Assembly: GCA_030998225.1 (NCBI GenBank)
Contig: JAPYXD010000459.1
Location: 930,001 to 994,000, forward strand
Reading direction: 5' to 3'
DNA length: 64,000 nt
Origin: Diplolepis rosae
Taxonomy: Eukaryota; Arthropoda; Insecta; Hymenoptera; Diplolepididae
The stretch's first letter is position 1. Every line of letters starts with the position of its first letter. The position numbers and the translations under genes are program-made. The notes under the pieces were generated by a model. It did no database searches. It saw only the letters and a program-made list of their open reading frames with translations, and was not told where the DNA came from. Of the stretch, positions 11,703-23,503 are shown piece after piece.

Positions 11703-12029
11703 CCTCCTAGATACACAATATACTATTTTACTGAATAATTTATGAAACGTCAGCTGTCAAAAACCATATACGGTCTGAAGTTTGCAATGGAGAAGAACGA
11801 CTTCGATCGACTGAATTCATCTAGTGGACAAAAGCGAAATTATTTTGTTGACAACCCAATATAATCCAGGAGCCTTTGTTTAAGACTCGAGGGATGCCCC
11901 GTTTGTATAACGCTGCACCTGATTTCATTGCTGGCGCAACTGATCCATTTTTCTGGAGATTTTGGACTGGCTCACTTTAATTTAGATTCTTTTAATGTAC
12001 CGCACCCCCGCTAATTGTCTTGCTTGTAT

Positions 12030-14405
12030 CTTGAATTCCGAAGTAAAATCTAGGAACTTACGACCTTATCGGTTCAGGTGATCTTATCGACTTTCTTATT
12101 GGGAATTCGAAGCGCCAAGTCTACTTCAATGATCTCAACCAGTCTTCTGCTCTGGTTAGTGGGTTTCCAACGACTTGGTTAATTCATCAGATCTTGGTGA
12201 TTTTGAAGTTCAAACGTTTATATTCGATCAAATTGTGCAAAAAAAGACTTTTGCTAGTAATGCATCCACCGCACATTTGGCGTTTGATCGGCAAACATAT
12301 TGATCCAGACGTCTTTCCATCCATACTATCAATGAAACTTCGCACACTGGATGACGGTCCTCCTTCCGATAGGATTGACTTTATCCTTTTGTGGATAAAT
12401 ATCCCAAGAAGGATCAACTTCGCAAGCGTTGCCGATGATCCCACCAATGAAAGGTTGTTCCCGGTGCTAATGATTTCGACATTTACCAAAGCAATAAAGG
12501 AGTACTATATTCGCATGTGAGTTTATGTTGAGGAGCATTTACACAGGATTGTTTTAATTCTTTCCATCTTCCTATCTGAGTCTCATAAATTTTTTCCTTG
12601 GGGAAAAAATCTTCCGATCAGGATCTGAATATTTTGGTTATCACGGAATCATGGCTGCCCAGGGTCGGTTTGGGAAGTACACGGATATTTCACCTCCCGT
12701 TGTGATCGACCTTTGGGATAGGGAAGTGGTGTACTGTTTTTTATGCGCAAGGAACATCCTATTTGTCCCGTAGCTTTGCCTGACCAAACTCTTTCCGAAA
12801 TTGATGCTGTGGGTGCTAGACTATCCACTTAAGTGGATCCTCTTGATATTCTATGCATTAGACCTCCGTTTGAGCCCACCCTCTGAGTGGGACTTGAATT
12901 CCCTCAGAAACTCTTAGCCCACTTATTTAATTTTATAGGGGTTTGAGTCATACTGAACTTGTTTGGATCTGATTATTTGCCGGTCTTTATTAACGTTGGG
13001 CTTGCCCAAGGTTTTTTAGCATATCTTCCAATCGAATCAATATTTAGTCTTTGATATGACCCATATTCCATTAACTTATCGAAGATGAATTGCCCTTTTT
13101 TGAGGAAATGTTATAGTCAGGGATTCCTCCCTCCACTATATATGAGAGGTTCATCAGGGCGGTATACAGGTACCTGACTGATTGTGGTGCATTTAGAGTC
13201 TATTCTTTTGGGTGACCTAAGAGATCTCAACCTCTTCATTAAAACTCCGAATGCGATGATGCTATCAACAGAAGAAGAGAAAATAGTAAGTCTTACTTCC
13301 AGAATCAGTCGTTTGAGGCAAAAGTATTCTTTGAGCATAGAGACGCTGAGATTAAGCGTGTCTCTAGAAAATAGGACCATTTTGCTTTCAGGTCTTTTTA
13401 CGAATGCCTCGATCAATTTCTAAATATGAGCAAGATCTGGAGAAAATGGTGCGGGGTTTTTTTCTTGCTCGTGTGCGCCTAATACCAACTTTCATTCCTC
13501 TGCTGAAGGTTTGGGACCTTGGATTTGTAGCATCGGCGTTTCCTAGAGCAGAGATCTCTCGCCGTTTCTATTCAATTCATACATGAGAGAACTGCGTTTC
13601 GTCCTCCCCGTGGGAGTTAGAGCTGCGATGTACACAGATGGCATAATGACAACAAACTCCAGTGGTAAAGATTGTTCAATGTCCAGGGACCACCTGGCCT
13701 CTACTCTGGATTTGGTCCACTTTTGGCTGCGTGACTTGAGATTCTTTATCACTGCCTTGAAATGCCATTTTGCGGCTTTTATTAGATCTAGGCAAAGTTT
13801 TGCTGACTTCTTTTTACTTCCGACAGCCGCGAATTGCCACACTCTTCTACAATTAAATACTTGAAGATAATTTTGGATAAGTGAATTCCTTGAGTCCCCC
13901 ACGTTACGAGGTCTGTCCAGAAAGTATCGAGTCTTGTAGTGATTTCCGTTTGGCCTTATAGAGCGTATATGATCAACACTTTCTCGATCGAAACAAACTT
14001 TAAACCAATCTTCGAGAATAGTGCAGCTACGTACAAAATTACGACACAAGAATCGATACTTTCTTCTTTAGGGTCAATCAGTGTGATTCGAATGTTGGCT
14101 ACGATCAGCTGGGGCGTGAATCTAGCTTTCTTCCTGGTGGAATGACCTGATTTAGCAAAATGGTAAAGTCACGCTCTTTACAGCGTTAGAAATCCGTTGT
14201 GTGAAATAGCTCATGCCACTGTACCTCGCTTTTGCATACTAATGGTTAGATATCTACTTGGTTACTTTAACTTCTTTGGCTATTTTGATAATCTTTTTTT
14301 GTAATGTATCCTCTAAGAGACCTACTTGTTGAGGAGTTGTCATGGGTCTGTTTGATGCGATTTATCTGCATAGTTATGACTCTATGATCACACGATGTCC
14401 AGTCA
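12030..14405 (+). pseudogene. Non-LTR retrotransposon ORF2 remnant (EN and RT)
   Basis: Plus-strand coding traces appear in order with many stops and frame changes. An apurinic-type endonuclease region has DLNILVITESWLP at 12626-12664 and a GVLFFMRKEHP-like segment near 12725. A linker has SRISRLRQKY near 13300. Reverse transcriptase traces are RTAFRPP (13588), then AMYTDGI in place of the A-x-Y-A-D-D-I catalytic box (13622-13642), then DHLASTLDLVHFWLRDL and ALKCHFAAFIRSRQ (13688-13796). A YLKIILDK thumb motif follows at 13856-13882 and VIRMLATISWGVN at 14082-14120, with weaker C-terminal traces to about 14400. The second catalytic Asp is replaced by Gly. These fit the Jockey/CR1/R1 group; I cannot fix the clade. 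A mariner-end fragment at 13907-14066 separates the last two motifs. Confidence 0.75.
13907..14066. mobile_element. mariner-end fragment inserted in the retrotransposon
   Basis: The left end reads CGAGGTCTGTCCAGAAAGTA after TA. Near the right side, CACAAGAATCGATACTTTCT is the inverse of AGAAAGTATCGAGTCTTGT-like sequence at 13919-13937. The outermost bases of the right end are missing. The interruption is bracketed by retrotransposon motifs (YLKIILDK before, VIRMLATIS after), so it is an insertion. Confidence 0.6.
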
Positions 14406-14409
14406 TCTC

Positions 14410-15890
14410 TGACAGTCTAATCGTATATTCTTTGTTCAAGTGGCAGAGTCACTAAAGTCACATCTACGTTTCCCTTGCCTACCTGGTTAGAGACAGTTAC
14501 AAGGCAGTTCGTTTTTTCGACTACACATAGGTTCCACTGCGCTAAAAGATTTTCAAGAACTTTTCCGTTATTACCCGTTCTCGTTGCTCTCCATAGTGGA
14601 GATCTTGCGTTCGAGTTAAGGCGGATGAGCACACCTGATTTCTTTCAGTACTTTTCCTAAATTATTAAGGTAATCTTCAATTGAATGACTTAGCTGGAGT
14701 ATCTGCTGGCAATATACAAGCTGATAGCGGTACAGTTTATTCCCGTAATTGCGACATGTGATGTGCACAGGTGCGTAAGCTTTGGAACGGTTATTTCAGG
14801 GTTGAGGATTGTTACCGCTGTCCATGGAGTGACTTTTCATACTTAATGATTCTTGTCTCGATGCTGAGACTTTCGATACTTTGTGCTTTATAGTATGGTT
14901 CTTGAAAGAGTAGAATATCTAGTCCAGCCTCGACTACAATATTTCGTATTTCCGAGGTCACTTTTCTTGATCTGTTTGCGTTAAGCTGAGCAATTTCAAG
15001 GCCTGTTGACACAGAAATTATCTTGTAAGCTCGCCATCCAATGAATAGCTTCGTTGCATTGAGCAGAACCTTTTGTGTACTGGGACGGACTTCAACAACC
15101 CATTTCGTAGTCTCACTATTTTTCTTTTCTGTTCTAAATTTAGGTCTGAAATTGTTAGCGAGATCCGTCACGCCATCTGCTAGCTCGTTATTTTGTTCAG
15201 AGATAGCCTTAGAGAGCTGTTTTTTCTTAATGTCTCTCGAGACGTCGTAAATGATGACTCTTGGACGTTTCTTTAAAGGTCGTTCTAGGAAGAATGCTCC
15301 CACCACAGAACTAAGCATATTCTGTCAAATGTTTTCAACTTGGACCTTTTCCTTCTGTGCAATAAAGGTCCTCATCGAATCGGCCTTAGTAGCATCAGCA
15401 TTTTCCAGCTTCAGCTCTTCCTTTGCTCATACAAGAAAAACCTTTTTAGGGGCCCTAATTGCAGCTTCTTTGGCTTTTATTTTTATCAAAACCAACTTTT
15501 GTGCAATAAATGCATACAACTATCTTGTTTCGGGCGGTTTCAACCTCCATGATTCTTCCAGAGCTCCTTCCGACCTGTTACATTTTTTTGAGAACCTATG
15601 AATCATCTCAGAAAGATGATTCAGACTCTAAAAAGCTTCCGCGCTTCTTCTTCTTCTTTTCAATTTCAGCAACGCGTGACTTATTGTTCCTGCGCAGACG
15701 GCAGTCTCAGCCCCCAAATCTGCGTTTGGAGCTGCGTTCAAATTGTTTACAATTCTTTTACTTTCATTCGACTCGTCTTCAGACTGAATTTTTGATTCAG
15801 AAACGATGTCCTTATTTTACTTTTTCCCTAGAGCTTGTTATCTTATTGAGAGACATGTTCATTTATATAAAAAAAAATTTTAGTTTGTAG
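14410..15890 (-). pseudogene. R1-like non-LTR retrotransposon, ORF1/ORF2 fusion fragment
   Basis: Read on the minus strand, a degenerate ORF1 (gag-like) region covers about 15890-15020. It is Lys/Glu-rich and charged, then shows KKRPRVIIYDVSRDI and KWVVEVRPSTQKVLL...IGWRAYK. Without the CCHC zinc knuckles normally found at the ORF1 end, the frame passes into the ORF2 endonuclease start (AQLNANRSRKVTSEI, DILLFQEPYY; 15000-14880). A second endonuclease segment (NSNARSPLWRATRTGNNGKV, NVDVTLV) lies at 14625-14440. Everything after the endonuclease is missing. The loss of the zinc knuckles and the fusion point indicate an internal deletion. The fragment meets the opposite-strand retrotransposon near 14410. 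Confidence 0.75.
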
Positions 15891-16500
15891 CACTTTACAC
15901 TTTTTGCGTTCAACAAGTAAGATTTTATGGAGTCAAATACATCCACCGTGCCCTAAAACGACCGACGCATCGACCATTCTTAAACTGTGACCTTACTGTC
16001 GAGGTGTTCTGCCTCTTGACCAGTGCTCTCAGATCGTGAATGGAATCTACCCCCTCCACTTCACCATTTCATTAAAAAAAAAACAATTTTTCAAATATAA
16101 TTTGAGTAAATTTTGAAATTCCATCCACGATCTTAGAGCACTACTCCTAGCGCTTCCCAACTAGGTGCCATCTAGAGCGCTTCAGACAACAGAAATTTTC
16201 ACACAAGTTGCTACAGGGTAGCCTGATCGCTTGGCGAGAGCGACCAGGGTCCTAGTACTACTTGTATCTTGCGTCCCAAGCGTGCACAGACTCCACTCCA
16301 CACAGAATCCACGTTCTCACTGTCTAGGTGTTCATTGCATTCAACTTTGTGTGCTTAGCGTTCAAGTTCTCTCTGAATAACCACTTCAAAGAGTCTAATG
16401 TAGCAAATTTAGTCTACTCAGCATATTTGCACTGACCGTTCCATCCTTCCGTGGTAAGGACGTAGAAATCTCGGATGGTACAAATTCGCACTGGTGTGGC
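15891..16500 (-). other. Possible 5' region of the R1-like element
   Basis: This GC-richer stretch continues upstream of the minus-strand ORF1 remnant and has no long ORF. Its position suggests 5' untranslated or early ORF1 sequence; this is inference. It is interrupted by a 121-base foldback at 16022-16142. Confidence 0.3.
16022..16142. mobile_element. 121-base inverted-repeat element
   Basis: The ends AGTGCTCTCAGATCGTGAAT and the reverse complement of AGTGCTCTAAGATCGTGGAT are inverted over 25 bases with two mismatches. The middle is AT-rich. A target duplication is not certain. It is too short to code. Confidence 0.6.
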
Positions 16501-16572
16501 GACAACGGATTAAATATAACTTTAATGTATATAATTTGTAATGTGTGTACAACTGTCATTAAGATTCATATA

Positions 16573-17240
16573 GGGTCGTCTACCTTCGCGCCAAAACTTC
16601 GAGCCTATTTTCAACGATGGTTTGCGAAAAAACTACACATGATATTGAGGAACGGTTTTCCGTAGTTTATTAGCACACTCTTAGACTTAGAAAAAATTAC
16701 GTAGAAGTAATTGTTATTTCAAAATCGCTACCTTGGAGCGTCCTTGACCGCACCTCCGCAGAAACATCACAGTCAACTTTGTGGCACGATTTCGCCATTC
16801 CAGTTTCTTGAAACAAAAAAATGTCTTTAATTGCTATCACGTTGGATAGGTGAGGACACAAGCTTTTTGAAAAATAACAAAATGGCAGACGTTTAAACAA
16901 AAAACATTTTTTTCGACCTTTTTTCGAACTGAAAAGAGCTGTAAAAATTAAATAAAAAAGCTTTTTCAAAAAAGCTTGTGTCCTGGCATAGCGATATGTC
17001 TGCTGAAAAATTGGAGAACCAGAAATCCCCGATGTCCCAAATATTCTAGACGGGCTTTTGCCAAAACTTTTGAAAAACTTGACTTTTGGGTAAACGCGTT
17101 TAAACATATATAATGAAATAAAACATGATTGGAGAAACTTATGATTTAATCGGTTATGCTAGGGCACATTTCTAGTAACGACTAGATTCGAAATATGCAA
17201 AAAAAATCGATTTTTTGAAACCTTGAAGGTAGACGAACCC
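16573..17240. mobile_element. Inverted-repeat element with GGGTTCGTCTACCTTC-type ends
   Basis: The left end GGGTCGTCTACCTTC matches the inverted right end GAAGGTAGACGAACCC. A large internal hairpin is present (GGACACAAGCTTTTTGAAAAA near 16853 against TTTTTCAAAAAAGCTTGTGTCC near 16964). TA precedes the left end; the right flank is GT, so the duplication is unclear. A 136-codon minus-strand frame spans it but is low-complexity Phe/Lys/Ser and palindrome-derived. Confidence 0.55.
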
Positions 17241-19438
17241 GTTAAGATAAATATAACTCTATTAAAAAAATAAAATACTGAGGCTCTTACTTGCTCAGTG
17301 TATGCGTGTATGTGTTCGCTTGTTTATAATATGCTATACAGCTAACCGATTGTACTATGGTACATATGGTACCATATGGCTATGGTAAAATTTATGAATT
17401 ACAAATTGAGTTTATTTTCTTTTTATCATAAAGATACATTGTTTTTATTTTTTTATGGGAAATGTTGAAAGTAAAATCTCGTTCACACTCTTGTTAAGAA
17501 TCAATGGATCTTCCTTTTGATTTATTCCAATAAAATTATCCACTTAACAATTAAATATTCAAAATTGTAATTTTTACAATAAAGACAATTTATCCTAGCT
17601 TGGCATCGAACTTATGCAAAAATAAATATCATACTATTAGATTTGAGCCTCGTAAGTGCTTTCTTTGATGCACTAGCAAAAGATTTGGTTCCTTGCAGAG
17701 CAAGTTAGCTTTTATACAATATTTATAATTACTTTATTTTTTAATCATTTATATTTCCAGTAAACATACAAAAACAAATAAGTTTTTCACCTCATTCATG
17801 TTTTACTCTACCGAAGCCATAAATTTATCTATTTAGTCTGTTTGCACAGGTTCAATTTCAGTAAGAATTATATTTGCAAGCAGCTCCCTCTTACTTTTTA
17901 CTGTCCTAACATTTGCGTTATGATTCTAATCGCCAAGCATGTACGTCGCATGACTTACGTGTGGAATATTCGATACGGTAGATAGAGAAAATAAATGAAA
18001 ACACGCGCAAATAAAACCGCATTGATACAATGCAAGCATTCACTGTTGCGTCTGATGATGATTCTTGTATTGATGCTCATCATCGCATTGGTTTGCACTG
18101 TTGTTTACGCCACATGATATATGCTTTCAAATAAACATTTACGCATTGACGGTCCATGTTCGTGTAAGTAACTCATAATAAGGGAAAAAATCTATATTGC
18201 TAGATCCGGAGGTATCTTTGAAAGAATGGTGGGTGCTTTACACGAACGTTGCCGTTGGCATATTGTTACTAGATACCGCGCCCATTTCCGCTTTCCGTGT
18301 CGAGCTGTGATTTTTTTTATTATTCAAGAAAATTTTTAAGTATCATTTGACCAGAAACTTAATTTCACAAGTAAAGAAAGTTCAATGATTTTATGCATCG
18401 TAAATAAATGACAATATTCAAGAGAAGGATATAACGGGATTCAACAACAATTCCTTAATTTCGTACAGTCCCATCAGAAGTAATTCAACTAATAGTCAAA
18501 ATTTAAATCACAATGGACTAAAATGTAAGCTACAATAGAGCACAGTATGATGAAAAATATTGACATACTCAAAAGTACATTAATGTATCACCGACGTATG
18601 CCTGAAAGTTTACGACCAAGTTGACTAAACCGTGAGCTACTGTTGAGGAAACTTTAAAATAGTGAGAGAAAATTCAAATTCATTTTCTGATCTCCTAGTA
18701 GAAAAAAAATCGTGTGCGATACGGGAAAAATATTAATTTTATTCGTGTCGTTGTTACCCTCGCTTTGCTCGGGCACTAAACTTTACACTCGCAAAATAAT
18801 TTATTTTTTCAGTAGTTGCACAATATACTATTTCAACGATCCCAACACAAATAAGGGCAACGCAAAAAGATGCGGTGAAAACAGGACAGACGTCTTTTGA
18901 TACGTTGATCACGTGATTTTCAAATTTCACTAGGCCAGGGGTGTCACTGACGTTTCAAGGGCCCTTCCGTGCAAAGTCGCTTATTTAAGTAATCGTGCTT
19001 TTATTTCGTAATACTTTCAACTATTATATAATGTTAGTAAAGATATCAAAAATAGCCAATATCGGTCATATCTATTTAAAGTTTCAAAAAAGTCGTGCAT
19101 ATTTTAAAAACAATATAAAATACTTACAGGAGCTTGAGTTTTACATCTGTGATAGTTAATTTATTCGATCTTGGGAGTGGTGACGAGTGAAGCGCGGTCA
19201 AGGACTTTCATTTTCCTCAACTCTTTAGCAAATCATAACACACCCTAGATCAAAAGCAGGCTAATGAAGCGTGTAGTTCCATATAATATAATTGAGGTAA
19301 TATTCAAACTCACAGTAAACTTTCATCTGAGATTTGGTCCAAACTTCATAATCATAGAATGTAATAAATAGTAAACTTTACTCAACTTAGGTGAAAAGTT
19401 CGATTTTTTACGTTAGTTTATAACAAATTGTTTGCAAA
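17241..19438. other. Unassigned sequence
   Basis: No gene or two-ended element was recognised over 2.2 kb. Small palindromes occur (TGGTACATATGGTACCATAT near 17360). A 62-codon plus-strand ORF at 18712-18900 shows no domain. Confidence 0.35.
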
Positions 19439-19440
19439 TA

Positions 19441-19999
19441 CCAGGATGTTTGATAATGACGTGATATTTCTATAAGAGGTCACCACTAATAACAAACGGC
19501 TATCATTATTGACAAGTTCCATCCTTCAAATCTCTTCTGTAAAAATTTGACGATTACTGGAGCATATTATGCTGCATTATTGGATCGATTGGTTGACGAA
19601 ATTAGGAAGAAATGGACACATTTGGAAAGAAAAAAATCCTATTTCATGATGACCATCTTACACATCGAACATTTCACAGGCAAAAAAGCATGAATTGGGT
19701 TTCGAATCGCTTATGCATCTACTGTATTCTCCAGACCTGGCCCCAGCGATGATTATCTTCTGTTCCCAAACCTCAAGAGATGGCTGTGTGGTAGGCCTTT
19801 TGAGTCGAACGAAGAAGTTGAATTGGAAACAGAAGGCTATTTTGGAGGCTTTGACAAATCATATTATTTGGAAGGCATAGAAAAGTTCAAAGATTGTTGG
19901 ACTCGTTGTATCGAGCTAAAAGAATGCAAGAATAAAACCGATTTTTGACAAAAAATTTAATTCTTATTCATTTTATCACGTCAATAGCAAACACCCTAC
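19441..19999 (+). mobile_element. Internally deleted mariner
   Basis: The ends CCAGGATGTTTGATAATGAC and, inverted, GTAGGGTGTTTGCTATTGAC lie between TA duplications (19439-19440, 20000-20001). The 559-base element keeps only the C-terminal half of the transposase; the DNA-binding half and the first catalytic region are gone. Confidence 0.75.
19530..19950 (+). pseudogene. mariner transposase C-terminal remnant
   Basis: Traces of the catalytic half are readable with frame changes. They are ITGAYYAALLDRLVDEIRKK (about 19550-19610), an FHDDHLTHRT-like second-Asp motif (about 19650), LLYSPDLAP (about 19718-19744), then FPNLKRWLCGRPFESNEEV and a C-terminal WTRCIELKECK (to about 19930). The third catalytic motif is shifted out of frame. 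This looks like the same broad family as the 31.9-kb mariner, but a different lineage judged by its ends. Confidence 0.75.
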
Positions 20000-20369
20000 T
20001 AATACACTCTTTATATCAATTATCACACACCTTTATTTTTACTCGAAGGTTGAAAAGTTTACTCAAATTCTCGAGTATTATTTAAAATTTGTTTCTGAAT
20101 AAACACGCGACATTATTTGAAATTTTTCCCAAATTTCTATGTTCCCATTTTTCCTTAACTTTTAGGTAATCTTTATCAAATAGATTTTTTGGGCGTGAAC
20201 ATTTTTCTCAGTCGGAATACTATATAAACTTTCAGAAAATAATATGTATCTTTATTATTGATTATACAATAGTAAGACTTGATACAAGACAAAAAAGTCT
20301 TTTATCCGAATGTTGTTTCATTCAACTAAAAACCTTAATTCATTTCATGAAGTGTTTGATGAGATTATA

Positions 20370-20506
20370 GTATATTACATTACAAGGGGCGAAACAGAGC
20401 GATTGCATGAGTGTGAAGTTTGCTCTGCCCGAGTGAAACGAGGGCTGCAATCACACGAAATGCTCTCGCTGTGTTTTGTTTCGAGTAATGTATACTATTT
20501 TTCATA
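20370..20506. repeat. CpG-rich foldback
   Basis: The arms GTATATTACATTAC...GCGAAACAGAGCGA (20370-20412) and CTCGCTGTGTTTTGTTTCGAG...TAATGTATAC (20465-20504) are inverted copies. The loop is GC-rich (CTCTGCCCGAGTGAAACGAG). It is similar in design to 11575-11702 and 59201-59361. Confidence 0.5.
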
Positions 20507-20538
20507 GCAACTCTTTTGAGAATCTGATTGTCTGTAAC

Positions 20539-20606
20539 TGTGGAGCGGGTTGAAACAGCGACTTTCAACCCTAGGGTTGAAAATCGTAGTTTCAACCCGC
20601 TCTACA
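20539..20606. repeat. Strong imperfect hairpin
   Basis: GTGGAGCGGGTTGAAAC at the left pairs with GTTTCAACCCGCTCTAC at the right. The centre is a perfect palindrome, TTTCAACCCTAGGGTTGAAA. A transcript across this site would fold into a 30-bp stem. It could be a miniature element or a structured RNA; no expression evidence is visible. Confidence 0.55.
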
Positions 20607-20609
20607 GGT

Positions 20610-22540
20610 ACCGAAAATCCGATTTTCAAAGGAGGCGCTATGAAAAAGTTTTTTTCTCAGGGTATAAATTTATCAGTTTATTTATGGATTATTCTCCAAA
20701 ATTCTTGTCAGAAAATAACAAAAATGGCACACTTTTGAAAGAATTTTGCCAAAAAGTAATTCAGGAATAGAGTTCTGGATCAATAATTTTGTAGTTTTTA
20801 GTTTAGAATATGTTGAGGTAAACAGATAATATAATTTTAATGATGATAAATGCAAAAAAAAATTATTTTCACATTTTTTCTATTTGATAATTATTTTATA
20901 TTCTGCCTCTATTTTTTAAAAATTGCGTTTCATTCTCTTCCTTCTTTTAGAATGAAATTTGAATTACAGAAAATTGAATAATGCGTGACATCAAAAAGCT
21001 ACACAAGCTCTCCAAATAAGTTTGTAGCGTGAACACTTCCAAAAGTTCCGTACATTTGAATTTTAAATAGTGGAACTAGAATCGTTAGGTTTACATGACT
21101 GTTCGGATTTCTTTTCAAGATACCGACGTTCTGAAACAATAGATTCTGTTCCTGTTATTAAGAGCTGTATTTGGACCCTAACTTTGCGTTTTGGAAGTTC
21201 GAAAATTAGTGGATTATTATAGGTCTGAGTCTCTTAAAGAGGCTTTTATGTCTGCTTTATACACTTCACGGGCCTTAGGCCTTCAGAATTATAGCTGGAA
21301 ACAGGTGAAGAACCTTAATAATATGGAAATGACTTACAGTCTGCAGATTCGTGGCAAACATGTTGTAAAATTCAGTGTTGGTTTTGCTGACTACTACTGC
21401 GGTTTCCTTTATTGAATCGTTTTAATTCAATTCTTCATGCTTAGATAACAATTTGCTTTTAAAGCGGTTTCAAAATCTTTACATGTATCTCTAACAAAGA
21501 TATTTTAAATTTTTTCATGTCAATGCAAATATTTGCTTGAAGTAATTATAAATCAAGATGTCTTAAATTTGTAATTGCATATTCAGAGATGAATTTTTTT
21601 AACCTAAAACTGAAAAAACTTGTAGGATTAATATTTGTAAAAGTTTAGATCTTTATCTCCGAAGCGATTCTGGATTTTGCATAATCATTATTCCTAGAAC
21701 ATCACTTTAAATTTTTCGGTTCATCTTTCAAAAACCAGCAGCCGCCACAAATTTACACGAATAACCATAAACGTCAGGTAACTTCTCGTCGAGTTAATAA
21801 GATAGTTAGAGACGATTTGTGTTCGTAAAAATACTCTTTCAAATGAATAGCCGTTTAATTAAATTCATTAATTGATTTGAAATAATATCTTCATTAATTA
21901 AAAATTATAATGAATAACTACGCTAAGAAGTGCTATAAATTATGCCGTCAATTAACTATTGTAATGTAAATATTTTATAGTAACAAATTATTTATATATT
22001 TTTTGCAGCTATCAAATATAAACGTTCAAGTCCTTTCCCTAGATGTCTTCGGTGAAAGTCAACTGAGAAATTAATCCTTTTTCTCTGATCGCTCTATAAT
22101 TATCGTTCAGTTTGATAAAATCGGTCAGGGCATTGATAAAAAGATCTGCATAAAGAACAATTTGAAAACGGTATATTATAGAAAGTGCAGAAACTAGATT
22201 AACCTATCTCAATCCGGGACGGAATGATTTTGTAATTTTATCCAAAACTTGTACTAGAATAATATTTCTTCTTTTTTTTAGATGCATGTTCTTAAAACAA
22301 AAGGGAAAGCTTATGAACATAAAGTAAGATTGATAAAATATATAATTTTGTCATGGTAGGGAAATTTATATTATTTATAGAATAAATAATATATAAATGG
22401 TTCGAACACCCTTTTGTCTATATGATATTTTTGAATCCCTCCGACAAGATGTCAGATAATATTTCAGTTTCTATAAGTTCTTCTGGCGACATTGTTCGTC
22501 AAAACAATTAAATTCCTTTTTCCAGACATGCGACCATATA
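20610..22540. other. Unassigned AT-rich sequence
   Basis: No recognised gene or element. A 74-codon plus-strand ORF (21191-21415) has mixed composition but no domain or upstream context, so no function is proposed. Confidence 0.35.
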
Positions 22541-22544
22541 GCCA

Positions 22545-22900
22545 TGGAGTTGTCATTAATCAAAACTCTTCACGGCCTGCGAGATCGATCGGATCGTAGT
22601 GAGTGTACATGAGAGAGGGGCGTATATATTCTAGGGACTTTGAAAAATCCCTCGGCTTTTCTAATCGGCAAGGCTCGACGATGACTGCCCCTGGGTAGCC
22701 ATTGGCGAGTTGGCCTACATCGTCCTGGTTGCACGGGAGCACGCGATCTGATAAAGGGCCCTGGACGTCTCTCGTGCCAAAATAAACCGTCGCACTTTAC
22801 ATAATGTTCCACGGCTTAGGGGCCCCTGAGTCAGAGCTGGTGAGCGTGGTGCGCCTCCGTTTCCGTGTGTTCAACGATAACTCATGCTGCTAATGCATAC
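22545..22900. other. GC-rich single-copy stretch, no gene recognised
   Basis: A clear composition shift with overlapping short minus-strand frames (60 and 80 codons), none with a domain. No repeat partner was seen. It may be conserved non-coding or untranslated exon sequence; that is inference. Confidence 0.3.
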
Positions 22901-23482
22901 ACGTGTCTGTGTACGTCCATGTTTAAAATAAAAAAAACAACCAAGAATGGGAATCTTCGCATTCTCGAAATAACTAATCTTCTCTGATAATCTCTGAAGT
23001 AATTGAGGTTCAATGATAACGAAAATCATTTATTTTGACGTTCAAATCTGTTTAAGTGGAGCAAATTCTAGTTTTACATTCTAATCGCATGAAGGTGTAC
23101 TCATTTTTTCAAGCTAAATTCTCCAACTCCCTTCAAGAAATTTCCAGCAACTTTGCAAACAATTATAATCTTAATATTTTACAAATCAGAGACGTAATTG
23201 ACAGTTGTGGCACATCAGACCCAGACACACCATTACAGTCAACAGTAATTTTAAACATCTCAAAAATTCAATTTTTCATATTGCAAAAATTTCTACAAAT
23301 AAAAGGAATTCAGTAAATTGTTTTAATTTGAATACAATTAGTTGTGATGTAAATCTCCATATATGAGCCATATGGAAATTCGACTAGGTCCCCATGTAAT
23401 ATTTTATGTTTTAACCTATATTGGAACCTATCTTAATAGGCTTCCATAAACTATACGTAGCTCAATTTTGGCCACTTTTTTA

Positions 23483-23503
23483 CCCCCACCCCCACCCCCA
23501 CCC
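23483..23503. repeat. (CCCCCA)n microsatellite
   Basis: Four runs of C separated by A (CCCCCACCCCCACCCCCACC). The minus strand has four G-runs and could form a G-quadruplex. Confidence 0.85.

Larger units (their letters stand above)
9908..11859 (-). mobile_element. mariner copy 1 with insertion
   Basis: Inverted ends (TTGGGTTGTCAACAAAGTCA on the left, its partner TTTTGTTGACAACCCAA on the right) lie between TA duplications at 9906-9907 and 11860-11861. A sister copy occurs at 52507-53685. Compared with it, this copy has lost part of the transposase around 10345 and carries about 850 extra bases between about 10866 and 11722. The insertion includes the CpG-rich foldback at 11575-11702. Sequence on both sides of the insertion (CAACAAAACTTGAA, TTTTACTGAATAAT) is adjacent in the sister copy. 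Confidence 0.85.

Noticed and set aside
12187..12520. Overlapping 100- and 108-codon ORFs on opposite strands
   Set aside because: No domain; they sit at the upstream edge of the plus-strand retrotransposon and neither reads into the endonuclease frame.
13543..14049. 168-codon minus-strand ORF
   Set aside because: It lies antisense to the plus-strand reverse transcriptase remnant and runs through the mariner-end fragment. The plus strand carries recognisable motifs in the right order, so this is a shadow frame.
15251..15601. 116-codon plus-strand ORF
   Set aside because: Antisense to the R1-like ORF1 remnant, hydrophobic shadow of Lys/Glu-rich coding.
16697..17107. 136-codon minus-strand ORF
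   Set aside because: Phe/Lys/Ser-rich, spans an internal hairpin of the 16573-17240 element, no domain.
18930..19250. Possible hAT end (CCAGGGGTGTCACTGA near 18932)
   Set aside because: No matching inverted end and no 8-bp duplication were found.
22560..22812. Overlapping 60- and 80-codon minus-strand ORFs in GC-rich sequence
   Set aside because: GC-rich sequence makes open frames likely; no domain or splice signals found.
23483..23503. CRISPR-like or tandem regulatory array
   Set aside because: It is a simple (CCCCCA)n microsatellite. No CRISPR-type repeat-spacer structure was seen anywhere, as expected for a eukaryote.
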